Source: Flavobacteriaceae bacterium
Lineage (GTDB): Bacteria > Bacteroidota > Bacteroidia > Flavobacteriales > Flavobacteriaceae
Reading direction: 5' to 3'
NCBI GenBank assembly: GCA_021648755.1
Contig: JAKISG010000033.1
Span: 1 to 18,199, forward strand
DNA: 18,199 nucleotides
Positions 1 through 7,573 of this stretch are shown in pieces. The first letter of the stretch is position 1; every line of letters starts with the position of its first letter. Made by a program: the position numbers and the translations under genes. A model generated the notes under the pieces. That model did not search any database. It had not been told where the DNA came from and saw only the letters and a list, made by a program, of their open reading frames with translations.

Positions 1-651
1 TTCAACTGGATTTACTGGTATATCAGTATCATATTTAAATGTGATAATACCTAACCTTTGAGATATATGTATCATTGAACTAGTATGACCTATTATAAAC
101 TTTGATTCTCGATAGTCTACATCATTTATTATATATTTATTATTTATTATATAGTTATTTTTATTATTTGATGGGTGAAATCTTATAGATATTTTTATTT
201 TTAACTTTTTAGCAACAAAATATGCTAAGTTTAACATCTCCTTATTCTCTTTTTCAAAAATATCCCAATCAAATAATACTGTAAAAAACTCATTTTTTAT
301 TTTAGCCGGTATTTTATATTCTTGAATTAAAGGATTACCACAAACAATAGCTTTACAATCCCTATTATATTTATTTACAAGTTTTTGATTCTCTTTACCC
401 CATGCTAAGAAATAATCACTTACTATAATTTTATTTTGTATAGAGCTTATATTATTATCATCATCTAAAAAATCAATATATAACCCATGTGCCATTGTAG
501 TTGTTGACTTATTTATATTTTTAAAATATTGAACTATAATATTATCAAGAGGTTGCATATCCCCAAATACTACTAAATGTTTAAAATGGTATTGTTTTAA
601 ATCTTTTAATGATTTTTTATATAAAAAAAAACGATTAAAAGATGATACCAT
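1..651 (-). CDS. Partial glycosyltransferase-like protein (surface polysaccharide type), truncated at both ends
   Basis: Reading the minus strand from ATG 651 gives an open frame that leaves the window at position 1, so the C-terminus is missing. Recognisable pieces are MAHGLYIDFLDDD, then FLAWGKENQKLV and IVCGNPLIQEY, then IRFHPS and FIIGHTSSMI. An HG motif, a 'WG...GNP' segment, 'RFHPS' and a late 'GHTSS' are the pattern of GT-B enzymes of the CDP-glycerol/capsule transferase type that build surface polysaccharides at the inner membrane. Only about 55 residues precede HG, fewer than in full-length relatives, and the frame stays open upstream to about 725 without another ATG. The 5' part has therefore probably been lost at a rearrangement joint around 650-700. 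Codon use is extremely AT-rich (many ATA and AAT codons). The fold is inferred from motifs only; the substrate is unknown. Confidence 0.6.
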   Translation of the reverse strand, partial: MVSSFNRFFLYKKSLKDLKQYHFKHLVVFGDMQPLDNIIVQYFKNINKSTTTMAHGLYIDFLDDDNNISSIQNKIIVSDYFLAWGKENQKLVNKYNRDCKAIVCGNPLIQEYKIPAKIKNEFFTVLFDWDIFEKENKEMLNLAYFVAKKLKIKISIRFHPSNNKNNYIINNKYIINDVDYRESKFIIGHTSSMIHISQRLGIITFKYDTDIPVNPVE

Positions 652-730
652 TTCAAATTTTACAATCAGTTCAAAAATAGAAAAAATACCGTTACAAGTA
701 ATCAACGAAGAATATAATAAATTAGACTAA
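644..730 (+). pseudogene. 3' remnant of an unidentified gene coupled to the toxin gene
   Basis: A plus-strand frame ends in KIEKIPLQVINEEYNKLD with its TAA at 728-730, sharing one base with the ATG of the next gene (taATG). The same one-base overlap joins the pairs at 3318 and 11121, so this looks like a genuine gene end. Upstream the frame opposes the glycosyltransferase reading frame and soon meets a stop at 530-532, so the rest of the gene is missing. The exact joint is not visible. The product is not recognised; by position it would have been an upstream member of the toxin operon, for example a carrier or adaptor, but that is inference. Confidence 0.4.
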
Positions 731-1863
731 TGGAAAACAATACATTTCAAATCATACACAAAGGTAAAGTTGTTGGTGAAACATCAATAAACGTGCAACT
801 ACCAAACCGAGAAATTAAAGACCAAAAAAAAGAAACAAATATTGTTAGAGTAAATGAAGACGGCACAACCTTAATGCAAATAAAACACGAACTTCTTAAC
901 GTTGGTGAGAGTATTGGGCAAATAAAATATAATACTTCTGCAACCGTAACGGAAAGAGGTACAATAGTAGTAAGTCAATACAAACAAGAAATTACATTAA
1001 GAGGAGGTGAAGTTTGGTATTACAAAAATTCATTAGGCACATTTGAAGGCACATTATTAGAATCCCAAATGGCATTTCCAGATGTTGACTTTTCAGACTT
1101 AAAAAGTCCTGACTTAATATTAAACAGAAATAACCCTGATTTTTCTACTGCCGATTTTTCGACAATACAACCGTTAAAACCGTTAAAATGGAAAACTATT
1201 AATGAATTTGATGCAGAAAAAGATAATGGAGGAAAACCAACTACTTGGAAAAAATGGGCAGATGCCACGCAAACTGCTCTAGATGTTATTGGAATGATAC
1301 CAGCAGTTGGAGAAATTGCTGATTGTATAAATGGTGTTATTTCTCTTGCAAGAGGCAATTATGCAGATGCCGCATTGAGTTTTGCTGCCATGATACCATT
1401 TTTTGGTAATGCCGTTACTGGTGCTAAAATTATTAAAAAAGCAAAAAAACTAAAGAAAATTGTCAAGCCTGAAGATGCAAAAGGAGTTTATGATTTAATT
1501 GTAAAAAATGGAGATGATATACAAGGCTATGTAGGGCAATCAAAAAATATTTTTCAGCGCTTTAAACAACATTTTAATCCAAAAAGAGGTAAATTAGCAC
1601 ATAAAGTAGTTGAAAGTGGCTCTGTAATACATAAAATGAAAGGTTCTGTTAAATTAGAACGTGAAATTTATGAACAATATATGATTCTCAAGAAATATGG
1701 AAAAGGTTGGAAAGACATTAAAGTAAAAGGTTTGATAAACAGAGTTAACCCTGTTGGTGGTAGATATAATTTAAAGACACCTCAAGGATTAAAAGAATTT
1801 TACAAGGATGCTGAAAAAGTAATTGATAGATTTAATTTGAAAAAAGAATTTCCAAAATTATAA
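730..1863 (+). CDS. Polymorphic toxin with pre-toxin domain and C-terminal GIY-YIG nuclease
   Basis: The 377-residue protein has three parts. Residues 1-160 are a hydrophilic, beta-rich N-terminus that I do not recognise and that presumably serves delivery. Residues 183-233 (ALDVIGMIPAVGEIAD, then LARGNYADAALS and AAMIPFFGNAVTGAK) match the pre-toxin segment seen just before the toxic tip of many Bacteroidota effectors. Residues 252-345 are a GIY-YIG nuclease: GVY 252-254, GYVG 266-269, Arg277, His281, Glu310/312 and Asn340. The predicted activity is DNA cleavage in a competitor cell. There is no signal peptide, which fits contact-dependent or type VI delivery better than Sec export. The gene starts one base inside the stop of the upstream remnant, and the probable immunity gene begins 9 bases after its stop. 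The delivery route is not proved by the sequence. Confidence 0.75.
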   Translation: MENNTFQIIHKGKVVGETSINVQLPNREIKDQKKETNIVRVNEDGTTLMQIKHELLNVGESIGQIKYNTSATVTERGTIVVSQYKQEITLRGGEVWYYKNSLGTFEGTLLESQMAFPDVDFSDLKSPDLILNRNNPDFSTADFSTIQPLKPLKWKTINEFDAEKDNGGKPTTWKKWADATQTALDVIGMIPAVGEIADCINGVISLARGNYADAALSFAAMIPFFGNAVTGAKIIKKAKKLKKIVKPEDAKGVYDLIVKNGDDIQGYVGQSKNIFQRFKQHFNPKRGKLAHKVVESGSVIHKMKGSVKLEREIYEQYMILKKYGKGWKDIKVKGLINRVNPVGGRYNLKTPQGLKEFYKDAEKVIDRFNLKKEFPKL

Positions 1864-1872
1864 AATAAAATT

Positions 1873-2736
1873 ATGAGAATAGTAGATTTAGGCTTTGGTA
1901 AAATAAGAATGGTAATTGAACCAAACACAGATTTAAAGAAAGCATCTAATTTATATGATAGTAATAAATATATACTAAGTATAGAAGGTGAATTTGATGA
2001 TGTCGATTTTTTAACTGAATTTTGTAGGTTGTTTTTTGATATAAAGGAAGTTTCAATTTCTAATTGGGGTAAATGCGATCATTCATTTATCTACAATTTA
2101 AAAAAGTTGACTGATTTATCTTTTAGTTCATTTCAAAAAGAGATAGATTTTTCAAAAGTCGCAAAACTTAATTTTTTAGGAATTACTTATGAAAAAAAAT
2201 ATTTAAAAAATCTAAATTATCAAACAGAAGTAGAAAATCTTGTTGTTAGCGATTATACTGGAAAGGATTTAAAAGCACTATCTTTCTTTAAAAATATAAA
2301 ATATTTACGTGTTGTTGGAAGTAAATTAAAAAATTTAAATGGTATTGAACATTTTAGCAATCTTAAAGCATTAGAAATAAGTACTAGTCGAAGTCTTACA
2401 GATATTTCAGAAATAACAGCATTACAAAAACTAAAGTTTTTAGAATTTGATATTTGTTGGAAAATGCAAGATTTTAGTCCAATTGTAGCATTAAAAGAGT
2501 TAGAGGTTTTAAAACTAATGGATTGTAAAAATTTAGCATCTATTAAATTTGTGAAAGAATTACCCAAGTTAAGGCAATTATATACATTAGGTACAACTAT
2601 TATAAATGACTTTGATACCACACCTGCAAAAGATATACCTGTTTTTTTTGGTAGTCAATATATAAAATACAACAAAGAATATCCTGAAAAAGAAATAAAA
2701 GAAGGACAAAAAACGGCAAGTAGTTATATAAAATGA
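1873..2736 (+). CDS. Leucine-rich-repeat protein, probable immunity protein
   Basis: This 287-residue protein has no signal peptide or membrane segment, so it should be cytoplasmic. From about residue 75 to 240 it is built of irregular 20-24-residue leucine-rich repeats, for example LKNLNGIEHFSNLKALEIS, ITALQKLKFLEFD, VALKELEVLKLMDCKNL and ELPKLRQLYTLGTT. The N-terminal 75 residues carry few repeat features. It lies 9 bases downstream of the nuclease toxin on the same strand, the usual place for an immunity gene, and a cytoplasmic repeat protein is a sensible inhibitor of a DNase that acts in the cytoplasm. The immunity role rests on position only; the repeat class is visible directly. Confidence 0.6.
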   Translation: MRIVDLGFGKIRMVIEPNTDLKKASNLYDSNKYILSIEGEFDDVDFLTEFCRLFFDIKEVSISNWGKCDHSFIYNLKKLTDLSFSSFQKEIDFSKVAKLNFLGITYEKKYLKNLNYQTEVENLVVSDYTGKDLKALSFFKNIKYLRVVGSKLKNLNGIEHFSNLKALEISTSRSLTDISEITALQKLKFLEFDICWKMQDFSPIVALKELEVLKLMDCKNLASIKFVKELPKLRQLYTLGTTIINDFDTTPAKDIPVFFGSQYIKYNKEYPEKEIKEGQKTASSYIK

Positions 2737-2794
2737 AAGGTTTTGTAAAATTAAAAAGACTAAATGTTCCTGCCTGTAAATAAGGAATAAAGGC

Positions 2795-2808
2795 TTACCT
2801 TAAGGTAA
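2795..2808. repeat. Perfect 14-bp palindrome TTACCTTAAGGTAA
   Basis: The sequence equals its own reverse complement and lies between the immunity gene and the dCMP deaminase gene. It has no following T-run, so it is not an obvious terminator. A dimeric repressor site is possible but unsupported by further evidence. Confidence 0.4.
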
Positions 2809-2865
2809 ATATTGATGAGTTCTAAATTTGTGCAATAATTAACGTATTTATTAACTATTTCTCCT

Positions 2866-2873
2866 TATTTTTG
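2866..2873 (+). promoter_or_regulatory. Promoter -7 element for the deaminase/protease operon
   Basis: TATTTTTG matches the Bacteroidota -7 consensus TAnnTTTG and ends 7 bases before the ATG at 2881, implying an almost leaderless transcript. No well-placed TTTG -33 box was found. Confidence 0.45.
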
Positions 2874-2880
2874 GTTTTCT

Positions 2881-3318
2881 ATGACCGAAAAAAAGCAAGC
2901 AAGATATGACCGTACTTATTTAAAAATGGCTTTGGAATGGTCAAAATTATCACATTGTAAACGCAAACAGGTTGGTGCATTAATTGTAAAAGACAAAATG
3001 ATAATTTCTGACGGATATAATGGCACACCATCTGGGTTTAATAACTGCTGTGAAGATGATGAAGGAACAACAAAATGGAACGTTTTACATGCCGAAGCAA
3101 ACGCTATATTAAAAGTAGCATCATCAACACAATCTTGCAAAAATGCAACGTTATATATTACCTTATCGCCTTGTAAAGAATGTAGTAAACTAATTCATCA
3201 GGCAGGCTTTAAAAGATTAGTTTATGCAGAAACTTATAAAGATACATCTGGATTAGATTTTTTAAAAAAAACAGCTATTAGTTTAGAACTAATACCTTTA
3301 AATGAAAATATTGATTAA
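2881..3318 (+). CDS. dCMP/cytidine deaminase family protein (ComEB-like)
   Basis: The 145-residue zinc deaminase probably converts dCMP to dUMP for thymidylate synthesis in the cytoplasm. The zinc site is visible as His70-Ala-Glu72 (HAEANAI, with Glu72 as proton shuttle) and Cys98/Cys101 (SPCKECS). The substrate-side segment CKRKQVGALIV and GYNGTPSGFNNC is typical of deoxycytidylate deaminases. Its length is normal. It shares one base (taATG at 3316-3320) with the protease gene that follows, so the two are probably cotranscribed and translationally coupled. A role on free cytidine or deoxycytidine cannot be excluded. Confidence 0.88.
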   Translation: MTEKKQARYDRTYLKMALEWSKLSHCKRKQVGALIVKDKMIISDGYNGTPSGFNNCCEDDEGTTKWNVLHAEANAILKVASSTQSCKNATLYITLSPCKECSKLIHQAGFKRLVYAETYKDTSGLDFLKKTAISLELIPLNENID

Positions 3319-4910
3319 TGACAAAATATATTAAATCTATACTACCTTTATTAATTGCAATTGCTGTTGTTATAGGTATTTTTATTGGTAGTAATTTAAA
3401 TTACCAAAACAAAACTGCTATGCTTTTTGGTAATAGCCCGCAAGAAGCAAAAATAAAAAGATTAATAGACTTTATTCAGTACGATTATATTGATAAAGTT
3501 AATACAGACAGTTTGTTAGATGGTACAATTAAAAATATTATTGCAAAATTAGACCCTCATTCAGTTTATATTCCTGTTAAAGAACATACCGAAATTATCG
3601 AAAAGATGGAAGGTAAGTTTGTCGGTGTTGGTATTCAGTTTAGAATGTTTAAAGATACGCTTACTGTAATTAAAACTACTAAAAATGGACCAAGCGAAAA
3701 AGCAGGATTAAAGGCAGGTGATCGAATTCTTATTGCAGATAAAGATACTCTTTTCGGAAGAAATTTAAATAATAATGACATTATTAAAAAACTAAAGGGT
3801 CAACCAAAATCAAAAGTTTATTTGACAATTTATAGAAAAAGTAATAAAAACTTCATACCATTAACTGTAACTCGAGGTAGTATCCCAATTAATAGTATTG
3901 ATGTTGCTTATATGCTTAATTTTGATATTGGATATATTAAATTGAATAGTTTTACGGCAACTTCATATACTGAATTTAAAACTGCTTTAAATGATTTAAA
4001 AAGAAAAGGAATGCGTAAAATGGTTTTAGATCTTAGAGGAAACTCTGGAGGGTATATTAGTATAGCTACTGCTATAATAGATGAATTTTTAGAAGATAAT
4101 AAACTCATTGTTTTTACAAAAGATAAAAAAGGACGTATTGAAAACTCTTTAGCAACAAAAAAAGGAGGATTTGAAGATGGTAAAATTTATGTTTTAATTG
4201 ATGAAAACTCTGCTTCAGCAAGCGAAATTTTAGCAGGTGCCTTACAAGATAATGATAAAGGAGTTATTGTTGGTCGTCGTTCTTTCGGTAAAGGTTTAGT
4301 GCAACAAGACATGAAATTAGGTGATGGTTCTTCGGTTAGATTAACTACTGCAAGATACTATACACCAACAGGTAGATCAATTCAAAAACCCTATAAGTTA
4401 AATCAAAAAAGAAAATATTATAATGACGATTTTGAAAAACGTTTTAAAAGTGGTGAACTAACTAGTGCCGACAGTATAAAAGTAGTAGATAGTCTCAAGT
4501 TTATAACGCCAAAAGGAAAATTAGTTTATGGCGGCGGTGGCATAACACCTGATATTTTTGTTGCTATTGATACTACTATATTATTCAAAAATTTTCATTT
4601 TAGATCAATGAACGAATTTGCATTTAATTATATTGATAATCACCGAAACGAATTTGAAAATATGCCCTTATCTTATTTTATAGATGACTTTGATAGTAAT
4701 CAAAAAATATTTAATTTATTTATAAAAAAAGTTTATAAAAATAAAGCAATTAAACATAATTCACAAACAGAACATTATTTAAAAGCAATTTTTGCAAGAG
4801 AGTTATATGATGAAAACGGGTTTTATCAAGTACTTAATCTAAGAGATAAAATGATTTTGAAAGTTTTAGAACTAGAAAATGATATTAAAATTAATAAATT
4901 TGAAAATTAA
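3318..4910 (+). CDS. S41 family carboxy-terminal processing peptidase with PDZ domain
   Basis: The 530-residue protein begins with one hydrophobic helix (about residues 8-26), so it is anchored in or exported across the inner membrane and acts in the periplasm. A PDZ domain follows at about 100-175 (FVGVGIQF ... GPSEKAGLKAGDRIL). The S41 protease core runs from about 200 to 370. It contains LDLRGNSGG (238-245), the serine cluster DENSASASEILAGALQD (Ser298-302) and GRRSFGKGLVQ with Lys325, giving the Ser-Lys dyad, followed by the conserved TTARYYTPTGRSIQ. About 120 residues form a C-terminal extension. Such proteases trim the C-termini of periplasmic proteins. It is the second gene of the operon with the deaminase and ends 2 bases from the convergent methyltransferase gene. 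Confidence 0.9.
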   Translation: MTKYIKSILPLLIAIAVVIGIFIGSNLNYQNKTAMLFGNSPQEAKIKRLIDFIQYDYIDKVNTDSLLDGTIKNIIAKLDPHSVYIPVKEHTEIIEKMEGKFVGVGIQFRMFKDTLTVIKTTKNGPSEKAGLKAGDRILIADKDTLFGRNLNNNDIIKKLKGQPKSKVYLTIYRKSNKNFIPLTVTRGSIPINSIDVAYMLNFDIGYIKLNSFTATSYTEFKTALNDLKRKGMRKMVLDLRGNSGGYISIATAIIDEFLEDNKLIVFTKDKKGRIENSLATKKGGFEDGKIYVLIDENSASASEILAGALQDNDKGVIVGRRSFGKGLVQQDMKLGDGSSVRLTTARYYTPTGRSIQKPYKLNQKRKYYNDDFEKRFKSGELTSADSIKVVDSLKFITPKGKLVYGGGGITPDIFVAIDTTILFKNFHFRSMNEFAFNYIDNHRNEFENMPLSYFIDDFDSNQKIFNLFIKKVYKNKAIKHNSQTEHYLKAIFARELYDENGFYQVLNLRDKMILKVLELENDIKINKFEN

Positions 4911-4912
4911 TA

Positions 4913-5554
4913 TCACAAAACTAAACTCACCGTTAAACCATCTCTAATTGGTAGCAATACAGTTTGAACTCTAATATCGTCATGTAATAATTTATTATAA
5001 ATAATAAGTTCTTTTGTGTTTTCATCATTTATTTGTAGTTTTTCCGTCACTTTACCGCTCCATAGAACATTATCTGATAGTATAATTCCTCCTTTATTCA
5101 TTTTATTAATTACGGCATGAAAATAGTTGCTATAATTAGGTTTGTCAGCATCAATAAAAACTAAATCAAATGCTGTATTTATAGTTGGTATAATTTTTAA
5201 AGCATCGCCTGTATGCTGAATTATCTGATTTTTATAATCAGATTTGTCAAAGTACTTTTTTGAAAACCCTTTTAATTCTTCATTACAATCTATAGTGTGT
5301 AAAAAACCCTTTTTAACTAAACCTTCCGCTAAACACAAAGCGGAATAACCTGTGTAAGTTCCAATCTCTAAAATATTTTCTGGCTGTTTTATTTTTGACA
5401 ATATGGACAATATTCTACCTTGAAAATGCCCACTTAACATTCTTGGATTTAATACTTTTTGCCAAGTTTCTTTAGAGAGTTCTTCTAACAGTTTAGGTTC
5501 TTTTTCACTGTGTTTTACTGCGTAATTGTCAATTTTTTCTGGTAAAAAATTCAT
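4913..5554 (-). CDS. Class I SAM-dependent O-methyltransferase
   Basis: The 213-residue cytoplasmic enzyme is of the catechol/caffeoyl-CoA O-methyltransferase type. SAM-binding motif I is ILEIGTYTGYSALCLAEG at about 61-78. The metal and substrate acidic residues lie in FIDADKPNY (Asp135, Asp137) and SDNVLWSG (Asp161-Asn162). The N-terminal segment with LNPRMLSGHFQGRIL resembles the cap that closes over the active site in this family. Length is typical. It is convergent with the S41 protease gene, with only 2 bases between stops, so transcripts may overlap. The acceptor substrate cannot be told from sequence. Confidence 0.88.
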   Translation of the reverse strand: MNFLPEKIDNYAVKHSEKEPKLLEELSKETWQKVLNPRMLSGHFQGRILSILSKIKQPENILEIGTYTGYSALCLAEGLVKKGFLHTIDCNEELKGFSKKYFDKSDYKNQIIQHTGDALKIIPTINTAFDLVFIDADKPNYSNYFHAVINKMNKGGIILSDNVLWSGKVTEKLQINDENTKELIIYNKLLHDDIRVQTVLLPIRDGLTVSLVL

Positions 5555-5608
5555 TTTTTAAAGGCTTAGGTTTTCTTTAGGTATGTAAAGTAAGCATTTT
5601 TAAATTAA

Positions 5609-5866
5609 TCAATAGTTTTTTAACTCTTTATCTAAATTTTTTTTAAGTACTTCTTTATCTTCAGCACATAACTTAAAATCGGTTTTACATAAATGAATTT
5701 TAAATAAAGTGGTCATAAATAAATTTTGTTTTGAATATAATTTACATTTTTTACATAAAAAATTATGAAAACTAAGCCGTAACTTATCTATAAATGAAGC
5801 CTCACAATATTGACTTTTATTACAAATTAAAATTGCTTTATCACAATTTATTACTTTTTTATACAT
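5609..5866 (-). CDS. Small Cys-rich protein, putative zinc-binding anti-sigma factor
   Basis: An 85-residue basic protein with His34-x3-Cys38-x2-Cys41, the HxxxCxxC arrangement of zinc-binding anti-sigma domains, plus further cysteines at 8, 15 and 21. It starts 3 bases after the stop of the ECF sigma gene and is surely cotranscribed with it. Flavobacteria commonly carry such a small protein directly after this type of sigma factor. There is no membrane segment, so if it is an anti-sigma factor it is a soluble one that could sense redox state or metal through the Cys/His site. Function is inferred from context and motif. Confidence 0.6.
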   Translation of the reverse strand: MYKKVINCDKAILICNKSQYCEASFIDKLRLSFHNFLCKKCKLYSKQNLFMTTLFKIHLCKTDFKLCAEDKEVLKKNLDKELKNY

Positions 5867-5869
5867 AAC

Positions 5870-6436
5870 CTAACTATTAAACCAAGTTCTTTCTAAACAA
5901 TTTTTTAATTGCACTCTAGCTCTGTGTATTATTACCCATAAATTTGACGAAGTAATATCTAATTCATTACAAATTTCTTCGCTTTCATAGTTTTGTACCG
6001 TTTTTAGCAAAAAAACTAGTCTATATTTTTCTGATAAATTAGCTATACATTTTTCTAATGCACTTTTTAATTCATTATTCTCCATATTTTTTTCGCCAGC
6101 ATTGCCCCAAACTGTTGGCGCTCGTTCTTCTAACCACTTACCTTTTCTGTCATCTTCGTAAAAATTCATTCTAACCTCTGCTTGTCCTTTTTTAGAGTTC
6201 TTTTTACGGTAATAATCAATTATTTTTCGTTTTAAAATAGAAATTAGCCAAGTGCGCTCTGAAGCTTCGCCTTTAAAATTTTTCATAGCCTTTAGACTAG
6301 AAAAAAAAGTTTCTTGCACTAAATCTTTAGCAATCTCATGATCATTTACACGAGTAATCGTATAGTTATACATATAATCGGAATGTAAATCTACCCACTT
6401 ACTAGAATCTAAAGTATGTTTTATTTTGTTTGACAT
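5870..6436 (-). CDS. ECF-type RNA polymerase sigma factor
   Basis: The 188-residue protein has region 2 at about 15-85, with DLVQETFFSSLKAMKNF and then ERTWLISILKRKIIDYYRKK (core binding and -10 recognition). Region 4 lies at about 125-180, with LSEKYRLVFLLKTVQNYESEE and then SSNLWVIIHRARVQLKNCLE (helix-turn-helix for the -35 element). The roughly 40-residue linker is charged and unusually long. It heads a two-gene unit with the HxxxCxxC protein. A weak -7-like TAAATTTA lies at 6462-6455, about 20 bases before the ATG. Confidence 0.9.
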   Translation of the reverse strand: MSNKIKHTLDSSKWVDLHSDYMYNYTITRVNDHEIAKDLVQETFFSSLKAMKNFKGEASERTWLISILKRKIIDYYRKKNSKKGQAEVRMNFYEDDRKGKWLEERAPTVWGNAGEKNMENNELKSALEKCIANLSEKYRLVFLLKTVQNYESEEICNELDITSSNLWVIIHRARVQLKNCLERTWFNS

Positions 6437-6627
6437 TTAGTTTTTTAAGAAATGTAAATTTAATCTTTTTAATTTTAAAAAAACTTAAAATTTAATACAA
6501 TATAATAAACAACATAGGAACCAAAAATATTAACATTATTTTACCAAAAGAAATAACATTTTTGAAGATAAATAGAATACTTTAGACTCAATTTTAACCT
6601 TAAATTAAATTAGTAAACTTTTTTAGA

Positions 6628-7569
6628 TTAGTCTTGATAAAAGGTGCAACTAAAATTATAATCTCGTTTAGAACTTCTTACAAAAGCATAGGAAAATATT
6701 TTTTTGTTGTTTATAGTGTCTCGTTCTATTAGTTCTTCTTGAAACTCTTTGGTTAATTCAAATCTTTTTGCAATGCCATTATATGGCTTGTAAACCTCAT
6801 CTAAATTAAATGATTCTATATTTGTTATTTCAGAAATAAATTTAAAATAGATTTTTGTATTTTCTTTTAGACAATTGTCTTTTGTTAACTCTTTAATTCC
6901 ACCATCAGAACTATCGCAATAAAAAGGATTATTCTGTAAAAATTTGGCAATCTTACTTTTTATACTAACTGACGTACTTTTAGTTGTTTTATCTAAATAA
7001 TTTTTTAATTTAGAAATTGTTTTTCCTTGTTTTGAAAATTCTTGTAACCAACTCCACCATTCACTTGCATTTTCTATATAACTACTGTTTATTGTAGTTT
7101 TCATAGTATCATCTGCACGCAAAATTAAATCGATTAGTTGTAAGTTACTTGTCGTTTTATATAAGTCTAAGTTTGTTAAATCGTATTTTTCTCTTTCTAG
7201 TAATGCAATAATAAAATGGATTGTACCAAACGGGTATTTTTTATAATAAGAAGTATCGGGTAAAAAATATCTAGGGTTTAATAAGTTTGGGTTTAATTTT
7301 TTAGGATTCTTTTTGAGTTTTTCATGATGTTTTTCATTAACTGAAATAATGTGTTGCTCAATACAAATTAGAGTAGGATTAGTAACATACATATCTATAA
7401 AACAAACGTTTTTAAAATCTGTAAAATTAGTTTGTAACCAAATACTTTCTGCGCTGTTAGAAAACCCAACAATTTTACAGTTTAAATATTTTTTTAAAAA
7501 TAAGCCTGATAAGATACCGTCTAAATCAGTATTAATTATTAGCGCTTTGTTTTTTAGTAGGTTTAGCAT
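6628..7569 (-). CDS. DHH-phosphoesterase-like protein linked to a DNA methyltransferase
   Basis: This 313-residue protein is not confidently assigned. Its N-terminus, ALIINTDLDGILSGLFLKKYL, has the D-x-D-G-x2-S motif I of DHH phosphoesterases (Asp15, Asp17). FIDMYV at 57-62 supplies an Asp like motif II. CIEQHI at 69-74 stands where the family has D-H-H, here as E-Q-H. A later LIDLILRADD (146-154) resembles the conserved acidic segment after the catalytic core. The C-terminal half is rich in Lys and Phe and not recognised. The gene starts 4 bases after the methyltransferase stop and must belong to the same operon. It may be a metal-dependent nuclease or phosphodiesterase serving as the effector of a modification or defence module. 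An uncharacterised type II restriction enzyme is the main alternative. Confidence 0.5.
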   Translation of the reverse strand: MLNLLKNKALIINTDLDGILSGLFLKKYLNCKIVGFSNSAESIWLQTNFTDFKNVCFIDMYVTNPTLICIEQHIISVNEKHHEKLKKNPKKLNPNLLNPRYFLPDTSYYKKYPFGTIHFIIALLEREKYDLTNLDLYKTTSNLQLIDLILRADDTMKTTINSSYIENASEWWSWLQEFSKQGKTISKLKNYLDKTTKSTSVSIKSKIAKFLQNNPFYCDSSDGGIKELTKDNCLKENTKIYFKFISEITNIESFNLDEVYKPYNGIAKRFELTKEFQEELIERDTINNKKIFSYAFVRSSKRDYNFSCTFYQD

Positions 7570-7573
7570 ATTT

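Noticed and set aside
7..180. AT-rich direct repeats resembling a CRISPR or iteron tract
   Set aside because: The repeats of TATTTATTAT are short, irregular and fall inside the glycosyltransferase codons (Asn/Ile-rich loop).
1020..1358. Minus-strand frame of 112 codons inside the toxin gene
   Set aside because: Shadow of the pre-toxin coding sequence; no motif of its own.
2253..2621. Minus-strand frame of 122 codons inside the leucine-rich-repeat gene
   Set aside because: Antisense of regular repeats, which tends to leave long open frames; no supporting feature.
2827..2830. TTTG as the -33 box of the deaminase promoter
   Set aside because: It lies 35 bases from the -7 element, far beyond the usual spacing of about 19-21.
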